Positions 27,927-37,955 of a DNA stretch of 64,000 bases are shown piece after piece. A program made the position numbers and the translations under genes. Numbering within the stretch: the stretch's first letter is position 1; every line of letters starts with the position of its first letter. This stretch comes from Pseudomonas mendocina (lineage in GTDB: Bacteria; Pseudomonadota; Gammaproteobacteria; Pseudomonadales; Pseudomonadaceae), in the NCBI GenBank assembly GCA_037482215.1, contig CP148074.1, positions 62,001 to 126,000 of the forward strand, in the 5' to 3' direction. Under the pieces are notes generated by a model that searched no databases, was not told the DNA's origin, and saw only the letters and a list, made by a program, of their open reading frames with translations.

Positions 27927-28781
27927 ATGCAATTATCCGGCGCAGTAACCTGTGCAGCCCTTGGCATACTCTGGGGGCTGACCTATCTCTTTCTGGGCAT
28001 GTCATCCCACCTGATCAGCCCTTTGCAGTCGACCTTTATGCGGGTTTTGTTCGGCTTCATTCCCGTGTGCATCTTTGCCCTGTGCACGGGAGCTTTGCGT
28101 TGGTCACATTTGCGCCACCTGCCGCATTTTTTGATGATGGCCCTGTTGGGCACGTCGTTGTACTACTTCGCGCTGGCCACAGGCACGTCCTTGTTGCCGA
28201 CCAGCATTGCAGGCGTACTCAACGGCTCCATACCGTTGTTTGCGTTCATATTGGGCTGGCTGTTCTTGCGTGATGAATCCATGAGCGGGTTGAAGGTGCT
28301 CGGGGTGTTATTGGGGTTCGTCGGCATTCTGCTGATCGCAAAACCCTGGACTGCCGACCAGGCACTAAACCTAGAAGGGATCGCCTACTTGCTCTCTGCA
28401 TCGCTGTGCATGGCGGTTTCATTTGTCTATGCCAAACGCTTTGTAACGCCGCTGGCATTACCCGCCGTGGCATTGACCACCTACCAAATGGCCCTGGCAT
28501 TGCTGGTGCTGGCATTTATCACGCCTTTGCAGGGTATTGAAGCGGTCTTTCAGGAGACCCAAGCCTGGGTCAGCCTGGTATTGGGCCTGGGGATGATGTG
28601 CTCAGGCGTGGCCTACATCACCTACATCCCCCCCGTGGTGGCATTGGTGATCGGTGGCATGCAAGGCGAGCCGATAGACGCCAGTGTGATGGGCGCCATA
28701 TTGCTGATTCTCCTAGGCGTTGGCTGCGTACAGGTTTCCAGCCAGGTGAAGAAGCCAAGGGCGGCGGCCACTTCGGCATAA
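27927..28781 (+). CDS. EamA/DMT-family exporter with apparent internal deletion
   Basis: This is a 284-aa inner membrane protein with two EamA repeats (LGILWGLTYLFLGMSS at the start; TSIAGVLNGSIPLFAFILGW in repeat 1). DMT carriers usually have ten membrane helices. In the second repeat, GVAYI runs directly into TYIPPVVALVIG, where family members normally have about 18-20 more residues between the Gly-x-Ala-Tyr helix and the TYIPP segment. The join is at CCTACATCA-CCTACATCC (28612-28629), a near-tandem repeat that could have mediated an in-frame deletion. The protein may be non-functional. Its substrate is unknown; its relation to the siderophore genes next to it is unclear. Confidence 0.75.
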   Translation: MQLSGAVTCAALGILWGLTYLFLGMSSHLISPLQSTFMRVLFGFIPVCIFALCTGALRWSHLRHLPHFLMMALLGTSLYYFALATGTSLLPTSIAGVLNGSIPLFAFILGWLFLRDESMSGLKVLGVLLGFVGILLIAKPWTADQALNLEGIAYLLSASLCMAVSFVYAKRFVTPLALPAVALTTYQMALALLVLAFITPLQGIEAVFQETQAWVSLVLGLGMMCSGVAYITYIPPVVALVIGGMQGEPIDASVMGAILLILLGVGCVQVSSQVKKPRAAATSA

Positions 28782-28847
28782 GCATGGCTGACGCTGGCCA
28801 GTGGCTCCATATGGGGCGACTGGCCGAGGTTCAGACTGTTTTTGCGC

Positions 28848-29162
28848 TCAATCCTTACCGTGCATCTCCCGCCAGTACAGGATCTGCTGCTGGATGTTCC
28901 AGTAGATGATGTGTTCGTACAGGGTTTTGATGAAGTCCTCATCGAAACCCGCGTCTATCGCCCATTGACGGCGTTCCTCGAGCATGACGGCAACGCGCTC
29001 GGGGGCTGGGATGGATTCTTCTGTGGGTTTGAATTGCGCGGCGGCTAGCACGTAGCGCAGGCGCTCTTGTAGGGCTTGGAAAATTTCCCGGTCGTAGTGG
29101 TCGATACCCACCCGTACATCTTCCAGGCTGGTGACGTCTTCAGGGTTTTTCAATGTGGTCAT
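28848..29162 (-). CDS. pmsB: isochorismate-pyruvate lyase (salicylate synthesis)
   Basis: This is a 104-aa helical protein of the chorismate mutase II fold, PchB/PmsB type. It splits isochorismate into salicylate and pyruvate. Recognisable parts are VRVGIDHYDREIFQALQERL, the Lys-containing QFKPTEESIPAPERV loop and the closing helix. Its presence, and the absence of entA/entB-like genes, means the aryl cap is salicylate rather than 2,3-dihydroxybenzoate. It is the last gene of the operon pmsC-E-A-B, 26 bases after the histidine decarboxylase gene, with an AGGT-type ribosome site. Confidence 0.88.
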   Translation of the reverse strand: MTTLKNPEDVTSLEDVRVGIDHYDREIFQALQERLRYVLAAAQFKPTEESIPAPERVAVMLEERRQWAIDAGFDEDFIKTLYEHIIYWNIQQQILYWREMHGKD

Positions 29163-29188
29163 GGCATTTACCTATGTGAATTGGGGAT

Positions 29189-30385
29189 TTATGCAGCTGA
29201 ATCTGGGCGTGTGTTGCTGCAGGAGGTGTTCCATTCGTTGTGATATGGGCGGTTTGAGCTGCGCTTGCGGTCTGCAATCACGGCATCAATCAGTGTGTCG
29301 ATAAGGTCGGGTTTACGATGATGGGGTGTGGTGATCAGGTGCGCCTCATTGCCTGAGGTGGCGAGGCCGAAGGCTTTCGCAATGGCTTGCGAAGGGCGTG
29401 GAAAGACCACGGTGATGGAGTTGTCATGTCGCCAGGCGGCAATGCCGGCTTGTTGCATGCGGGCTACGGCGTATTGGGCCATGTTCAGGCAGTGCTGGAC
29501 GCGCTCACGCCACTGCGCTTGGGTCTGGCTGCGCAGGGCTGTCCACATCATTAGCGGGGTGTGGCCGTTACGCGAGCCGCTGATGGTTTTGTCCTGAGCG
29601 GCGATGTAATCCACTTCGACGGAAATCCGCTCCACATTGCTGCGCCGTGCCACGACGATGCCGCAGGGAATCGGTGAGCCGATCATCTTGTGTCCGGATA
29701 CGCAGATCGAGTCGATGCCATCGGCAAAGCTGTACGGCTGCGGCGCCTCCACAAATGGCAGAATCATCCCGCTCAGCGCAGCATCGGCATGCAGGTAATA
29801 GTCCTGCCGGGCAATGCCCGCCTGAGCCAGACGCTGCTGGATGATCGCGATGTTATCCACAGCGCCGCGCATGGTGGTGCCGATGTTGGCAAAGAGGATG
29901 GGGTGGCGTTCCTGATTGGCGCTGATTTTCAGCATCAGGTCGTCGTAATCCATCTCGCCATTGGCCTGGGATTTCACCGCCTGGCTCTTGATACGCAGCA
30001 GTCGCACGATCTTGGCCACTGAGTAATGCGTGTCGCGGGAGTAATACAGGGTGCCCGAGGGGAACAACTCCCGGGCCAGGTAGCAGCCGAACATATTGCC
30101 TTCGGTGCCGCCATTGGTGACGTAGCCCCAGCTCTCCGCCAGGGGTATCTGATACAGCTCGGCGAAGTAGGCCATTACTTCTTTCTCGAACGGGAACGAG
30201 TTGAGCAGGTAATTGCTCGGGTCGTTCCAGTCGCCGCAGTTATTCACTGAGAAGCGCAGAAAACGTTCCAGTTGCGAGTAGTCGAAATCTGCTGATTCCG
30301 GGTAGCCGATGTTGAAGTACTGATGCTGCACGCAGTAGCGCCAGAAGTTATCCAGCTTGTCCTGGTCGCTGGTGGAAAGGGCCAT
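29189..30385 (-). CDS. pmsA: PLP-dependent histidine decarboxylase
   Basis: This is a 398-aa group II decarboxylase that makes histamine for the siderophore. It has [20 protein letters not shown] (PLP phosphate and cofactor region), [15 protein letters not shown] with the PLP-binding Asp, and the Schiff-base lysine K233 in [11 protein letters not shown]. Length and sequence fit bacterial histidine decarboxylases such as those of Morganella and the anguibactin and pseudomonine loci. I chose ATG 30385 (MALSTSDQ) because a GGAG lies 6 bases before it; the frame is open further upstream. The histamine should be hydroxylated by the monooxygenase at 37952. Confidence 0.92.
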   Translation of the reverse strand: MALSTSDQDKLDNFWRYCVQHQYFNIGYPESADFDYSQLERFLRFSVNNCGDWNDPSNYLLNSFPFEKEVMAYFAELYQIPLAESWGYVTNGGTEGNMFGCYLARELFPSGTLYYSRDTHYSVAKIVRLLRIKSQAVKSQANGEMDYDDLMLKISANQERHPILFANIGTTMRGAVDNIAIIQQRLAQAGIARQDYYLHADAALSGMILPFVEAPQPYSFADGIDSICVSGHKMIGSPIPCGIVVARRSNVERISVEVDYIAAQDKTISGSRNGHTPLMMWTALRSQTQAQWRERVQHCLNMAQYAVARMQQAGIAAWRHDNSITVVFPRPSQAIAKAFGLATSGNEAHLITTPHHRKPDLIDTLIDAVIADRKRSSNRPYHNEWNTSCSNTRPDSAA

Positions 30386-30430
30386 CTTAACTCCGTTTAC
30401 AGTGATGAGGGTGACTGAGGTCGGCGGCAC

Positions 30431-32257
30431 TCAGGCCGCCAGTTGTCGGGCTTCCACCAGGTTTCGCCACTGCTCCAGCGTGGGGTTTTTCGCCAGTTCT
30501 TCAAACGTCACCAGAATGCCCTTGGCTTTCAGCTCGGCGGCCAGGTTCATTACCTGCAACGAGTCCAACCCGTAGAAGATGAGGTTTTCCGCCGGGTCGA
30601 GTTCGTCAGCGTCTTCCACCAACTGGCGCACACGGCTGTCCAGCCAGTCGCGGGTGGTTTGCACCGCCAGCAGGGTGCGCAGGTGCTTTTTGTCGATTTT
30701 TCCGACGGCGGTGAGGGGCATCTCGTCGATCAGGCGGATGCGGTCCGGCAGCTTGTATTCAGCAATCCCCAGTTCCATCAGATGACGACGCAGTGCCGGG
30801 GCTTTGAGGGCTGGATTGCGCGAGACGACGAACGCGCAGCTCTTTTCGCCCAAACGCTCATCTGGCATGGCCACCAGTGCGGCGTGGCTGACCTCGGGAT
30901 GGCGCACGAGCAGGTGCTCGACTTCTTCCGAGGCAACCTTCTCGCCGCCGCGGTTGATCTGGTCTTTCACGCGACCGACCACGCGCAAGTAGCCGTCTGG
31001 ACTGCGCTGCACCAGATCACCGGATAGGTAGAACCCCTCTTCGTCGAAGGCTTTGCGGTTCTGTTCAGGGCTGTTGTAGTAACCGCAGAAGGTGTACGGG
31101 CCGCGTGTGGCCAGCATGCCGGTGACACCATCAGGTACAGGCTGGCCGTCTTCGTCGATGACTTTGATTTCGTCATCGGCACAAATCGGGCAACCCTGCG
31201 TGGTGAAGATGCGTTCTTCGCTGTCGTCCAGGCGGGTGTAGTTGATCAAGCCTTCGGCCATGCCGAACACCTGCTGCAAGCGACAGCCCAGTTCATGCGG
31301 CACACGGCGCGCCAAGGCTTCGGCAAAGCTGGCGCCGCCGACCTCTAGAACATCCAGCGAATTAAGCGACTCGCGGTCCGTGGCGGCCGCCTCCAACCAC
31401 AGCACCACGGCACTGGGCACCAGCGCAGCGACATTGACGCCGTGGCGGGCGATCAGTGGGAAGCACACGTGTGGGTCGGGGCTGCTGGCCATCACCACGC
31501 AACCGCCAGCGTTGAAGACACCGAGGGCGCCGGGGGAGCTGAGGACAAAGTTGTGTGCCGCAGGCACCGCGCAAAGGAAGCGAGTTTGCGCATTCAGCGC
31601 ACAGACTTCAGCGCAGGTGCGGGCGTTGTAGTGATAGTCATCGTGAGTTCGCGGAATCAGCTTGGGCGTACCGGTACTGCCGCCGGACAGTTGGAACAGC
31701 GCTACTTGATCCGGTGCGGTCGGTGAATAGCTGGCGCGTTCTTGGGGTGGTGTGTGCAGCCAGTCGCTCAGGCTCTCGCCGAGGTCGCCAGCACCCAACA
31801 TCAATACCACGTCAGGCCGATGTTGCAGGCTGCTCAGCCATTTTTCGTCTCGGAATACTTCATGTTCATGGGAGGCCACCAGCAGGCGTGGGCGAATCTG
31901 TTCGGCGTAGCTGCTGAGTTCCAGTTGGCGATGGTTGTACAGCGCATTAAGCGGCACGATCCCAGCTTTTAGCAGCGCAAACAGCACAATGTAGAACTCG
32001 GCCACGTTGGGTAGCTGAACCAATGCCGTGTCGCCCTTACCCAGCCCTTTTACCGCCAGCCGAGCGGCCAGGTTGGTGGAAAGGCGGTCAAGGTCGGCAT
32101 AGCTGAACGTGCGCTCTTGGCAGAGGATGGCCGGAGCGTCCGGCTGAGTATGGGCGTGGCTTTCGAGGATGTGCGTCAGCGGTTGATTGATCCAGTAGCC
32201 CTTGTCCCGATAGCGCTGAGCCCGGTCTTGCGGCCAGTGGGTGAATTGGATGGTCAT
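30431..32257 (-). CDS. pmsE: salicylate-AMP ligase with fused aryl carrier domain
   Basis: This is a 608-aa protein. Residues 1-530 are an aryl-acid adenylating domain (DhbE/PchD type) with the phosphate loop LSGGSTGTPKLIPRTH and the A10 Lys in LTAVGKIDKKHL. Residues 535-600 are a carrier domain whose phosphopantetheine site is Ser566 in FYGLDSLQVMN. Salicylate is thus activated and tethered on one chain, replacing the separate ligase and carrier of acinetobactin and similar pathways. I chose ATG 32257 (MTIQFTHWP), preceded by AAGGA. Its neighbours make the salicylate substrate. Confidence 0.92.
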   Translation of the reverse strand: MTIQFTHWPQDRAQRYRDKGYWINQPLTHILESHAHTQPDAPAILCQERTFSYADLDRLSTNLAARLAVKGLGKGDTALVQLPNVAEFYIVLFALLKAGIVPLNALYNHRQLELSSYAEQIRPRLLVASHEHEVFRDEKWLSSLQHRPDVVLMLGAGDLGESLSDWLHTPPQERASYSPTAPDQVALFQLSGGSTGTPKLIPRTHDDYHYNARTCAEVCALNAQTRFLCAVPAAHNFVLSSPGALGVFNAGGCVVMASSPDPHVCFPLIARHGVNVAALVPSAVVLWLEAAATDRESLNSLDVLEVGGASFAEALARRVPHELGCRLQQVFGMAEGLINYTRLDDSEERIFTTQGCPICADDEIKVIDEDGQPVPDGVTGMLATRGPYTFCGYYNSPEQNRKAFDEEGFYLSGDLVQRSPDGYLRVVGRVKDQINRGGEKVASEEVEHLLVRHPEVSHAALVAMPDERLGEKSCAFVVSRNPALKAPALRRHLMELGIAEYKLPDRIRLIDEMPLTAVGKIDKKHLRTLLAVQTTRDWLDSRVRQLVEDADELDPAENLIFYGLDSLQVMNLAAELKAKGILVTFEELAKNPTLEQWRNLVEARQLAA

Positions 32258-32284
32258 GTCAGTCCTTGAGCGGTGTGGTTGCAA

Positions 32285-33463
32285 TCAATGGGACAGGCCG
32301 CAGGCACGCAACATGGTGCCGAGCTTGGTCTGAACTTCGTTCCATTCGGTTTCAGGGTGAGAGGCTTCGACGATCCCGGCACCGGCAAACAGGCGCACGC
32401 AGTTGCGGCGGATCGTGCCGCAGCGGATGGTCACCACCCACTCGCCGTTACCTTCGGCATCGCACCAGCCCACCATGCCGGTGAACAGGCCGCGCTCGAA
32501 CGGCTCGATAAAGCGGATCAGGTGGCGCGCCCGCTCTGTCGGGTAGCCGCAAACAGCAGGTGTCGGGTGCAGGCGACAAGCCAGTTGTAGGGCTGATGCT
32601 GAAGCATCCAGCAACTGCGCTTCGATGCGCGTGGACAGGTGCCACAGCGCTGCCGTGCTGATTAGCGAGGGGCGCTCCGGCACCTCCAGGTGGCTGCACA
32701 GCCCTTCAAGCCGTGCCGTGATGTCCTCAATCACCAGGCTGTGCTCGTAGTGATCCTTCTCCGAGTCGGCCAGCCAGTCGGCATTGCGCTGGTCTTCAAC
32801 GGGATCGGCACAGCGTTTGGCCGAACCGGCCAGCGGGTTCGAAATCAACTGAGCGCCTTGCTTACGCACCAGCAATTCCGGGCTCACGCCGATCAGCGTG
32901 GTGCCGTCCGCCTGTGGCACGCAGAAGTGATAACCGGAGGGATTTTGCAGGCGCAGTTTGTGTTGCATGGCCGCTACATCGACATCCCTGTCGAAGGTCA
33001 GCTCACGCTGCACGGAAAGCACCGCCTTGCGCACATCGCTGTGCTGAAAGTTGACGATGGCGTGTTCCACCGCGCGTTTGAATGCACCCTCATCGGGAAT
33101 GTTGCGCTGCTCAAGCAACTGCGGCATGGCGTCGCTGGTGGTGCTGCTGTGGGGTTGATTGAGGGTTTGCCACTGCGCCTGTTCAGGGACGTAAAGGCAG
33201 GAGGCCTGCGTAGTATCAAAGGGGATCGCACCGACCACTATCGGGTTTTTTTGCCCGCTTTTCTGTGCACGTTCCAGTGCGTTTTCGATGGTTTTCAAGA
33301 AGTGGCTTTCGGCCAAATGACCACCGCTGGCCGGTGTGTCTATGCGCTGCAACGAACCCTGGGTAAGAAGTTCGCGATCGCCCGAATTAAATGAAAAATC
33401 GCGGTAATAGCCGTCATTTTCCTGTTCGTTCGATCCATATACCGGCTGTGTAGCCGTTCTCAT
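32285..33463 (-). CDS. pmsC: isochorismate synthase
   Basis: This is a 392-aa chorismate-binding enzyme of the EntC/PchA type, turning chorismate into isochorismate for salicylate synthesis. It shows [38 protein letters not shown] and the C-terminal [20 protein letters not shown] and [23 protein letters not shown] 33463 was chosen because GGAGG stands 8 bases before it; an in-frame ATG 15 bases upstream would lack a spaced ribosome site. It opens the minus-strand operon pmsC-E-A-B and is divergent from the large NRPS gene, with a Fur-box-like site between them. Confidence 0.92.
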   Translation of the reverse strand: MRTATQPVYGSNEQENDGYYRDFSFNSGDRELLTQGSLQRIDTPASGGHLAESHFLKTIENALERAQKSGQKNPIVVGAIPFDTTQASCLYVPEQAQWQTLNQPHSSTTSDAMPQLLEQRNIPDEGAFKRAVEHAIVNFQHSDVRKAVLSVQRELTFDRDVDVAAMQHKLRLQNPSGYHFCVPQADGTTLIGVSPELLVRKQGAQLISNPLAGSAKRCADPVEDQRNADWLADSEKDHYEHSLVIEDITARLEGLCSHLEVPERPSLISTAALWHLSTRIEAQLLDASASALQLACRLHPTPAVCGYPTERARHLIRFIEPFERGLFTGMVGWCDAEGNGEWVVTIRCGTIRRNCVRLFAGAGIVEASHPETEWNEVQTKLGTMLRACGLSH

Positions 33464-33512
33464 GGGACATGCCTCCATGGCGGGTGAGAGAAAAATGAGA
33501 AAACACTTGAAA

Positions 33513-33531
33513 TATAATGATTCTCATTTGT
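33513..33531. promoter_or_regulatory. Fur-box-like site, pmsC / NRPS divergent promoter
   Basis: TATAATGATTCTCATTTGT matches 14 of 19 positions of the classical Fur consensus (GATAATGATAATCATTATC). It lies midway between the divergent pmsC and NRPS starts, so iron repression of both operons is likely. Confidence 0.7.
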
Positions 33532-33581
33532 AATACTAAAGAACGGGAAACAGACGGACTTGTCAACCAGGCCATGGAGTC

Positions 33582-36500
33582 ATGAAAGAACTTACGACGA
33601 TGCAGGCCGCTTGTTGGATGGGCCGTGAAGGACACGCCGCATTGGGGGGTGTATCCGCCCACCTGTATGCGGAATTTGAGAACGACGTGGCGGATGTCGG
33701 CCGCCTGCGCCAAGCGCTGCACCGGCTCTACGAGCTGCACCCGATGTTGCGGATGCAGGTCACTGCGCAAGGCACGCAGCGGATCACTCCGCAGCTCCCT
33801 GAAGTACCGCTGGAGATTGAGGATCTGCGCAGCGCCAGTGCCGATGAGGTGCAGCAGCGGCTGGCGCAGATACGCCAACACTGGACCCACCAAAAGCTCG
33901 ATCTGGCTCGGGGCCAAGCTGCACGCTGGTGCCTGAGCATGCTCCCTGGTGAGCGCTGCCGGCTGCATGTGGACACCGACATGGTGGCCATCGACCCATC
34001 CAGCTTTCGCGTGATGATCGAAGACCTAGCGCGCCTCTGCGAAGACCCGGATGCGCCGCTGGTGCCCACCGCGAATTACTTCGACTGGCTCGACAAGGTG
34101 CGCAGCGACAGCGAGCTCAAAGCCGCACGCGACGCGGGTAGACAGTGGTGGCGTGAACGCCTCGCTCAGGTCGCTCCGGCGCCATCCTTGCCGCTGAATC
34201 AGGCTATCAGCGGTCCCCGCAGTGAGCGTTACAGTGCATGGCTGTCGGCCCCACGGCGTCAGGCCTTGCAGCAGCTGGCTCGCCAACAGCGACTGAGCCT
34301 GTCGCAACTGATGCTGGGGCTGTTTGCCTGTGTATTGGCGGGTATGACTGGCGACCGGGCCTTTCGCTTGAATGTGCCGAGCTTCTGGCGTGCCCCGCTG
34401 GTGCCGGAGGTGGAACGCATCGTCGGTGAATTCGCCAATGTGCTGATCCTCGATGTCGATCTGGATCAGGCGCAATCGCTGGCAGAACTGTGCCAGCAAC
34501 TCGCCGCCAACCTGCTTGAGTTGCTGCAGCACAGTGCCTACTCCGGGGTCAGCGTCATGCGTGATCTGTCGCGCTTTAGCGGCACGGCGCAGCTGGCTCC
34601 GGTGGTCTTCACCGCCGCACTGGATTTACCCACAGGCGAGCTCTTCTCAGAGCGCGTCAAACAGCAGCTCGGCGCGTTGAGCTGGGTGGTGTCGCAAGGC
34701 CCGCAGGTGGCGCTGGATGCGCAGTTGGCCTGCGCAGACGGCGGCATTCTGATCAACTGGGATGTGCGTCTTGATGCCCTGCCACAACCTTGGGTCAATA
34801 ACCTGTTCGATGCTTTTGTGGCCTTGGTCAGCGAGGTCGCAGACGATCCGGAGCGGCTCAATCAGCCCCTGCCTGCGGCGCCAGTGCGCACACCACTCAA
34901 CACGCTGCAACAGGCTTACCTGTTTGGCCGCAGCGAGCAGATGGCGCTGGGCGGCGTGGCCATGCAGGAGTTTCGTGAATACCGCGGCCCGATTGATCCC
35001 GAGCTGTTGCAGCAACGCCTGACTGCACTGGTGAAGCGTCATGACAGCCTGCGTACACGCATTGATGCCGCACAGCGCGAGCAGTACGTCAGCGCTGAAG
35101 TGCAGGTCAATTTTGATCAAATTGATTTACGTGAACTGACTCCAGCGGCAGCCCGCACGCGGGTCGATGAGCTACGGGATGAATATGCCCATGGCTTGTT
35201 CCACCTCTCCCGCTCGCCTTGGAATGTCACCCTGTTTCGCATGCCCGGCACTGAGCAGGTCGTCTTTGTGCGCTTTGATGCGCTAATCCTCGATGGCCGT
35301 TCCATTGCTGCGTTGCTGGTTGAGTTGTTTGAAGGTCGGGCGCCAGAGGTGCCTGCGCCCTCCGTTGAGACTGCTCCAGTAGACAGTAACCTCGCCCGTA
35401 AAGCCGATGCGGCCTACTGGAAAGCCAAACTGGCCGATGTGACCGGTGCGCCTCGACTGCCCTGGAAAATGCCGCTGGAGCAAATGGGCGCAGCCCGTTT
35501 TGCCCGGCAGAGCCTGCGGGTGACCAAGCAGGTATTCAACACCGCGTGTCGAGCCGGGGCAAAGCAACGCCTGTTCAAAAACTCCACCCTAATGGCCGTG
35601 CTGCTGGACGTGCTTTCCCATTGGCTGGATGAAGGCGATCTGTGCGTCGCCGTGCCAGTTGCGGTGCCCAGCGCCGGTGCCTTTGCCAACCGCTCCACCT
35701 TTATCGCGGTGAACTGGCAGGTGCATCAGGCTAGCTTTGCAGAGCGTGCTGCCACCCTGCAGAGCGATGTGCTGGAAGGGCTGGAGCATCTGGCCTTCTC
35801 CGGTGTCGATTTGGGCCGCACGTTGTTCGAAAGCAATGGCCCAGGGCCGGTGTTGCCGGTGGTGATTACCAACGGTTTTTCCTGGCCTCACGTCTCCGCT
35901 GAAAGCCCGATGAAGCTGTATGGCGGCCTGACCCAGACGCCGCAGGTGGCGATGGATATCCGCTTTTGTGCCGATGCGAATGGCGACCTGCTGATCGACA
36001 TTGACTACGTGCGACAGGCGCTGGATGCCGGAGTGATTGCTGATCTGCTTGCCGCATTCGAACAGGCCTTGCAGCAACTGGCCAATTCCACTGCCTTTGA
36101 TCTGCACAGTGCGGCGTTTATCGACCGCCGCCACTATCGCTTGAACAGTTCGCCCCATGAGGCCAGCAGCGAGCCGTTTCTCAGCCGCATTGCCGCCAAT
36201 CTGTTTGACCCTGAAAACCATCGCACGGCGCTGATCAGTGGCGGCCAACGCCTCAGTTACGCACAACTGGGTTCGTCGGTAGCGCGGGTTATGGCGGCGT
36301 TCGAGGCGCGTGGATTGTCGCGTGGCAGCGTGGTCGCGGTGTGCCTGCCGCGCAGTCCGGAGCACACCCAGATCACCCTGGCGTGTGCCTTGAGCGGGAT
36401 TATCTGGGTGCCGGTGGATGCCTGCGCGCCGCAGGAGCGGCGTGAATACCTGCTGCAAAACTGCAACCCAGATCTGGTGGTGCTGCGTGAGGGCGAGCAG

Positions 36501-37955
36501 GTTGTTCAGCCGTTTGCACACACGACAGAGTTGCTGGCGCAACCTGCACCCATTCCGCCGCTGGAGCATTTGCATGCGTTGTCGCTGAGTGAGGACGCGG
36601 CCTACTACCTGTACACCTCCGGCACCACTGGGCGGCCCAAATGCGTGGTGCTGAACAACCGCGCCACCGCCAATGTAATCGGCAGCACTCTTAGCAACTG
36701 GGGCGTCACGGCGGACGATGTATTTATCTCCGTCACGCCGCTGCACCACGATATGTCGGTGTTCGATGTGTTCGGCAGCCTGAGCGCCGGGGCCACGCTG
36801 GTGCTGCCCGGTGTCGGCGAGGAGAAGGACGCGGTGCGCTGGAACCAGTTGGTGACCGAGCACGGCGTCACGCTCTGGTGCTCGGTTCCGGCGATTTTGG
36901 AAATGCTCCTGGCCTGCCGTTCTGGCAATAGCCTGAGCAGCCTGCGCCTGATCGCTCAAGGCGGTGATTACATCAAGCCAGCGGTCATCAGCGAACTGCG
37001 CCAATTGCTGCCCCGTGCTCGCCTAATATCACTGGGTGGGCCGACCGAGACCACGATCTGGAGCATCTGGCACGAGATCACAAGCGATGATCGTGATGGA
37101 ATCCCCTACGGCCATCCCCTGCCCGGCAATCGCTATCTGCTGCTGGATGAGCGGGGTGAGCACTGCCCGGCAGGAGTGGTGGGTCGCATTCATACGGCTG
37201 GGGTGAATCTGGCGCTGGGCTATCTGGATCAAGGCCAATTGCTGCAAACCGACTTCATTCCGGTCGAGGATGAGCACGGCCAGCCGGTGCGGGCATTCCG
37301 CACCGGGGACTGTGGTTATTACCGCGCCGATGGAACGCTGATTTTTGCCCGTCGGGTTAATGGTTATGTGAAGGTGCGCGGCGTGCGGGTATCCCTGCCG
37401 GATGTGGAAATGGCCCTGCTCGGCCACCCCGCATTACAGCATGCGCTGGTGGTGGATTACGGCGATCAGCACAACGGTGATACCTGCCTCGGCGCCCTGT
37501 ACGTCTGCCGCGAGCCGGTGACTCAGGCGCAGCTGCGCGAGCATGCCCGCCACTGTCTGGCGCAGTCCCATGTGCCGTCGCGGTTTGTCGTGGTGGATGC
37601 TCTGCCGCTGACCGCCAACGGCAAGCCCGACCGTAACCGCGCCCGGCAGTTGCTCAGCGCGCCGCCAGCAGCTGAGCCGGTAACGCCAAAGCCGATACAG
37701 GCGGACGCTGGTCTACAGCCCAGCCAAGTGTTGGATATCTACCTCAGTGTGCTGGGTCAGCCGCCAGGCGCACGTCCACAAGAATCGACCGATTTTGTCA
37801 GCCTGGGTTTACGCCCCAGTCATCTGAAAGCCATTTCGGCGCGTTTGCGCGAGGTTCTTTCGGTCGATGTTTCACCCGCGCAGCTGCTGCGTTGGCGCAA
37901 CGCACAAGACGCCGAAACCTACTTACAGCAATACCTTGGGAATCAAATCGGATGA
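33582..37955 (+). CDS. NRPS: Cy-Cy-A with degenerate carrier domain
   Basis: This is a 1457-aa siderophore synthetase. There are two cyclisation domains, shown by DxxxxDxxS motifs (Asp133, Asp138, Ser141; Asp566, Asp571, Ser574). An adenylation domain follows at about 865-1390 ([10 protein letters not shown] at about 1011-1020, [20 protein letters not shown]). The C-terminal 60 residues look like a carrier, but the LGGHS-type motif reads SLGLRPSHL (1407-1415), with Pro1412 at the usual Ser place. A carrier elsewhere must therefore be loaded, most simply Ser416 of the NRPS at 39719. The amino acid (Thr in pseudomonine, Cys in anguibactin) would be cyclised onto salicylate. The gene overlaps the monooxygenase by ATGA. 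Confidence 0.9.
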   Translation: MKELTTMQAACWMGREGHAALGGVSAHLYAEFENDVADVGRLRQALHRLYELHPMLRMQVTAQGTQRITPQLPEVPLEIEDLRSASADEVQQRLAQIRQHWTHQKLDLARGQAARWCLSMLPGERCRLHVDTDMVAIDPSSFRVMIEDLARLCEDPDAPLVPTANYFDWLDKVRSDSELKAARDAGRQWWRERLAQVAPAPSLPLNQAISGPRSERYSAWLSAPRRQALQQLARQQRLSLSQLMLGLFACVLAGMTGDRAFRLNVPSFWRAPLVPEVERIVGEFANVLILDVDLDQAQSLAELCQQLAANLLELLQHSAYSGVSVMRDLSRFSGTAQLAPVVFTAALDLPTGELFSERVKQQLGALSWVVSQGPQVALDAQLACADGGILINWDVRLDALPQPWVNNLFDAFVALVSEVADDPERLNQPLPAAPVRTPLNTLQQAYLFGRSEQMALGGVAMQEFREYRGPIDPELLQQRLTALVKRHDSLRTRIDAAQREQYVSAEVQVNFDQIDLRELTPAAARTRVDELRDEYAHGLFHLSRSPWNVTLFRMPGTEQVVFVRFDALILDGRSIAALLVELFEGRAPEVPAPSVETAPVDSNLARKADAAYWKAKLADVTGAPRLPWKMPLEQMGAARFARQSLRVTKQVFNTACRAGAKQRLFKNSTLMAVLLDVLSHWLDEGDLCVAVPVAVPSAGAFANRSTFIAVNWQVHQASFAERAATLQSDVLEGLEHLAFSGVDLGRTLFESNGPGPVLPVVITNGFSWPHVSAESPMKLYGGLTQTPQVAMDIRFCADANGDLLIDIDYVRQALDAGVIADLLAAFEQALQQLANSTAFDLHSAAFIDRRHYRLNSSPHEASSEPFLSRIAANLFDPENHRTALISGGQRLSYAQLGSSVARVMAAFEARGLSRGSVVAVCLPRSPEHTQITLACALSGIIWVPVDACAPQERREYLLQNCNPDLVVLREGEQVVQPFAHTTELLAQPAPIPPLEHLHALSLSEDAAYYLYTSGTTGRPKCVVLNNRATANVIGSTLSNWGVTADDVFISVTPLHHDMSVFDVFGSLSAGATLVLPGVGEEKDAVRWNQLVTEHGVTLWCSVPAILEMLLACRSGNSLSSLRLIAQGGDYIKPAVISELRQLLPRARLISLGGPTETTIWSIWHEITSDDRDGIPYGHPLPGNRYLLLDERGEHCPAGVVGRIHTAGVNLALGYLDQGQLLQTDFIPVEDEHGQPVRAFRTGDCGYYRADGTLIFARRVNGYVKVRGVRVSLPDVEMALLGHPALQHALVVDYGDQHNGDTCLGALYVCREPVTQAQLREHARHCLAQSHVPSRFVVVDALPLTANGKPDRNRARQLLSAPPAAEPVTPKPIQADAGLQPSQVLDIYLSVLGQPPGARPQESTDFVSLGLRPSHLKAISARLREVLSVDVSPAQLLRWRNAQDAETYLQQYLGNQIG

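Noticed and set aside
35589..37004. 471-aa open frame on the minus strand
   Set aside because: It is antisense to the NRPS adenylation and cyclisation domains; its composition (Arg, His, Gln rich) is typical of a shadow frame.
37892..37951. Upstream in-frame start for the N-monooxygenase
   Set aside because: It would extend into the NRPS coding end with no homologous sequence; ATG 37952 forms the usual ATGA overlap.
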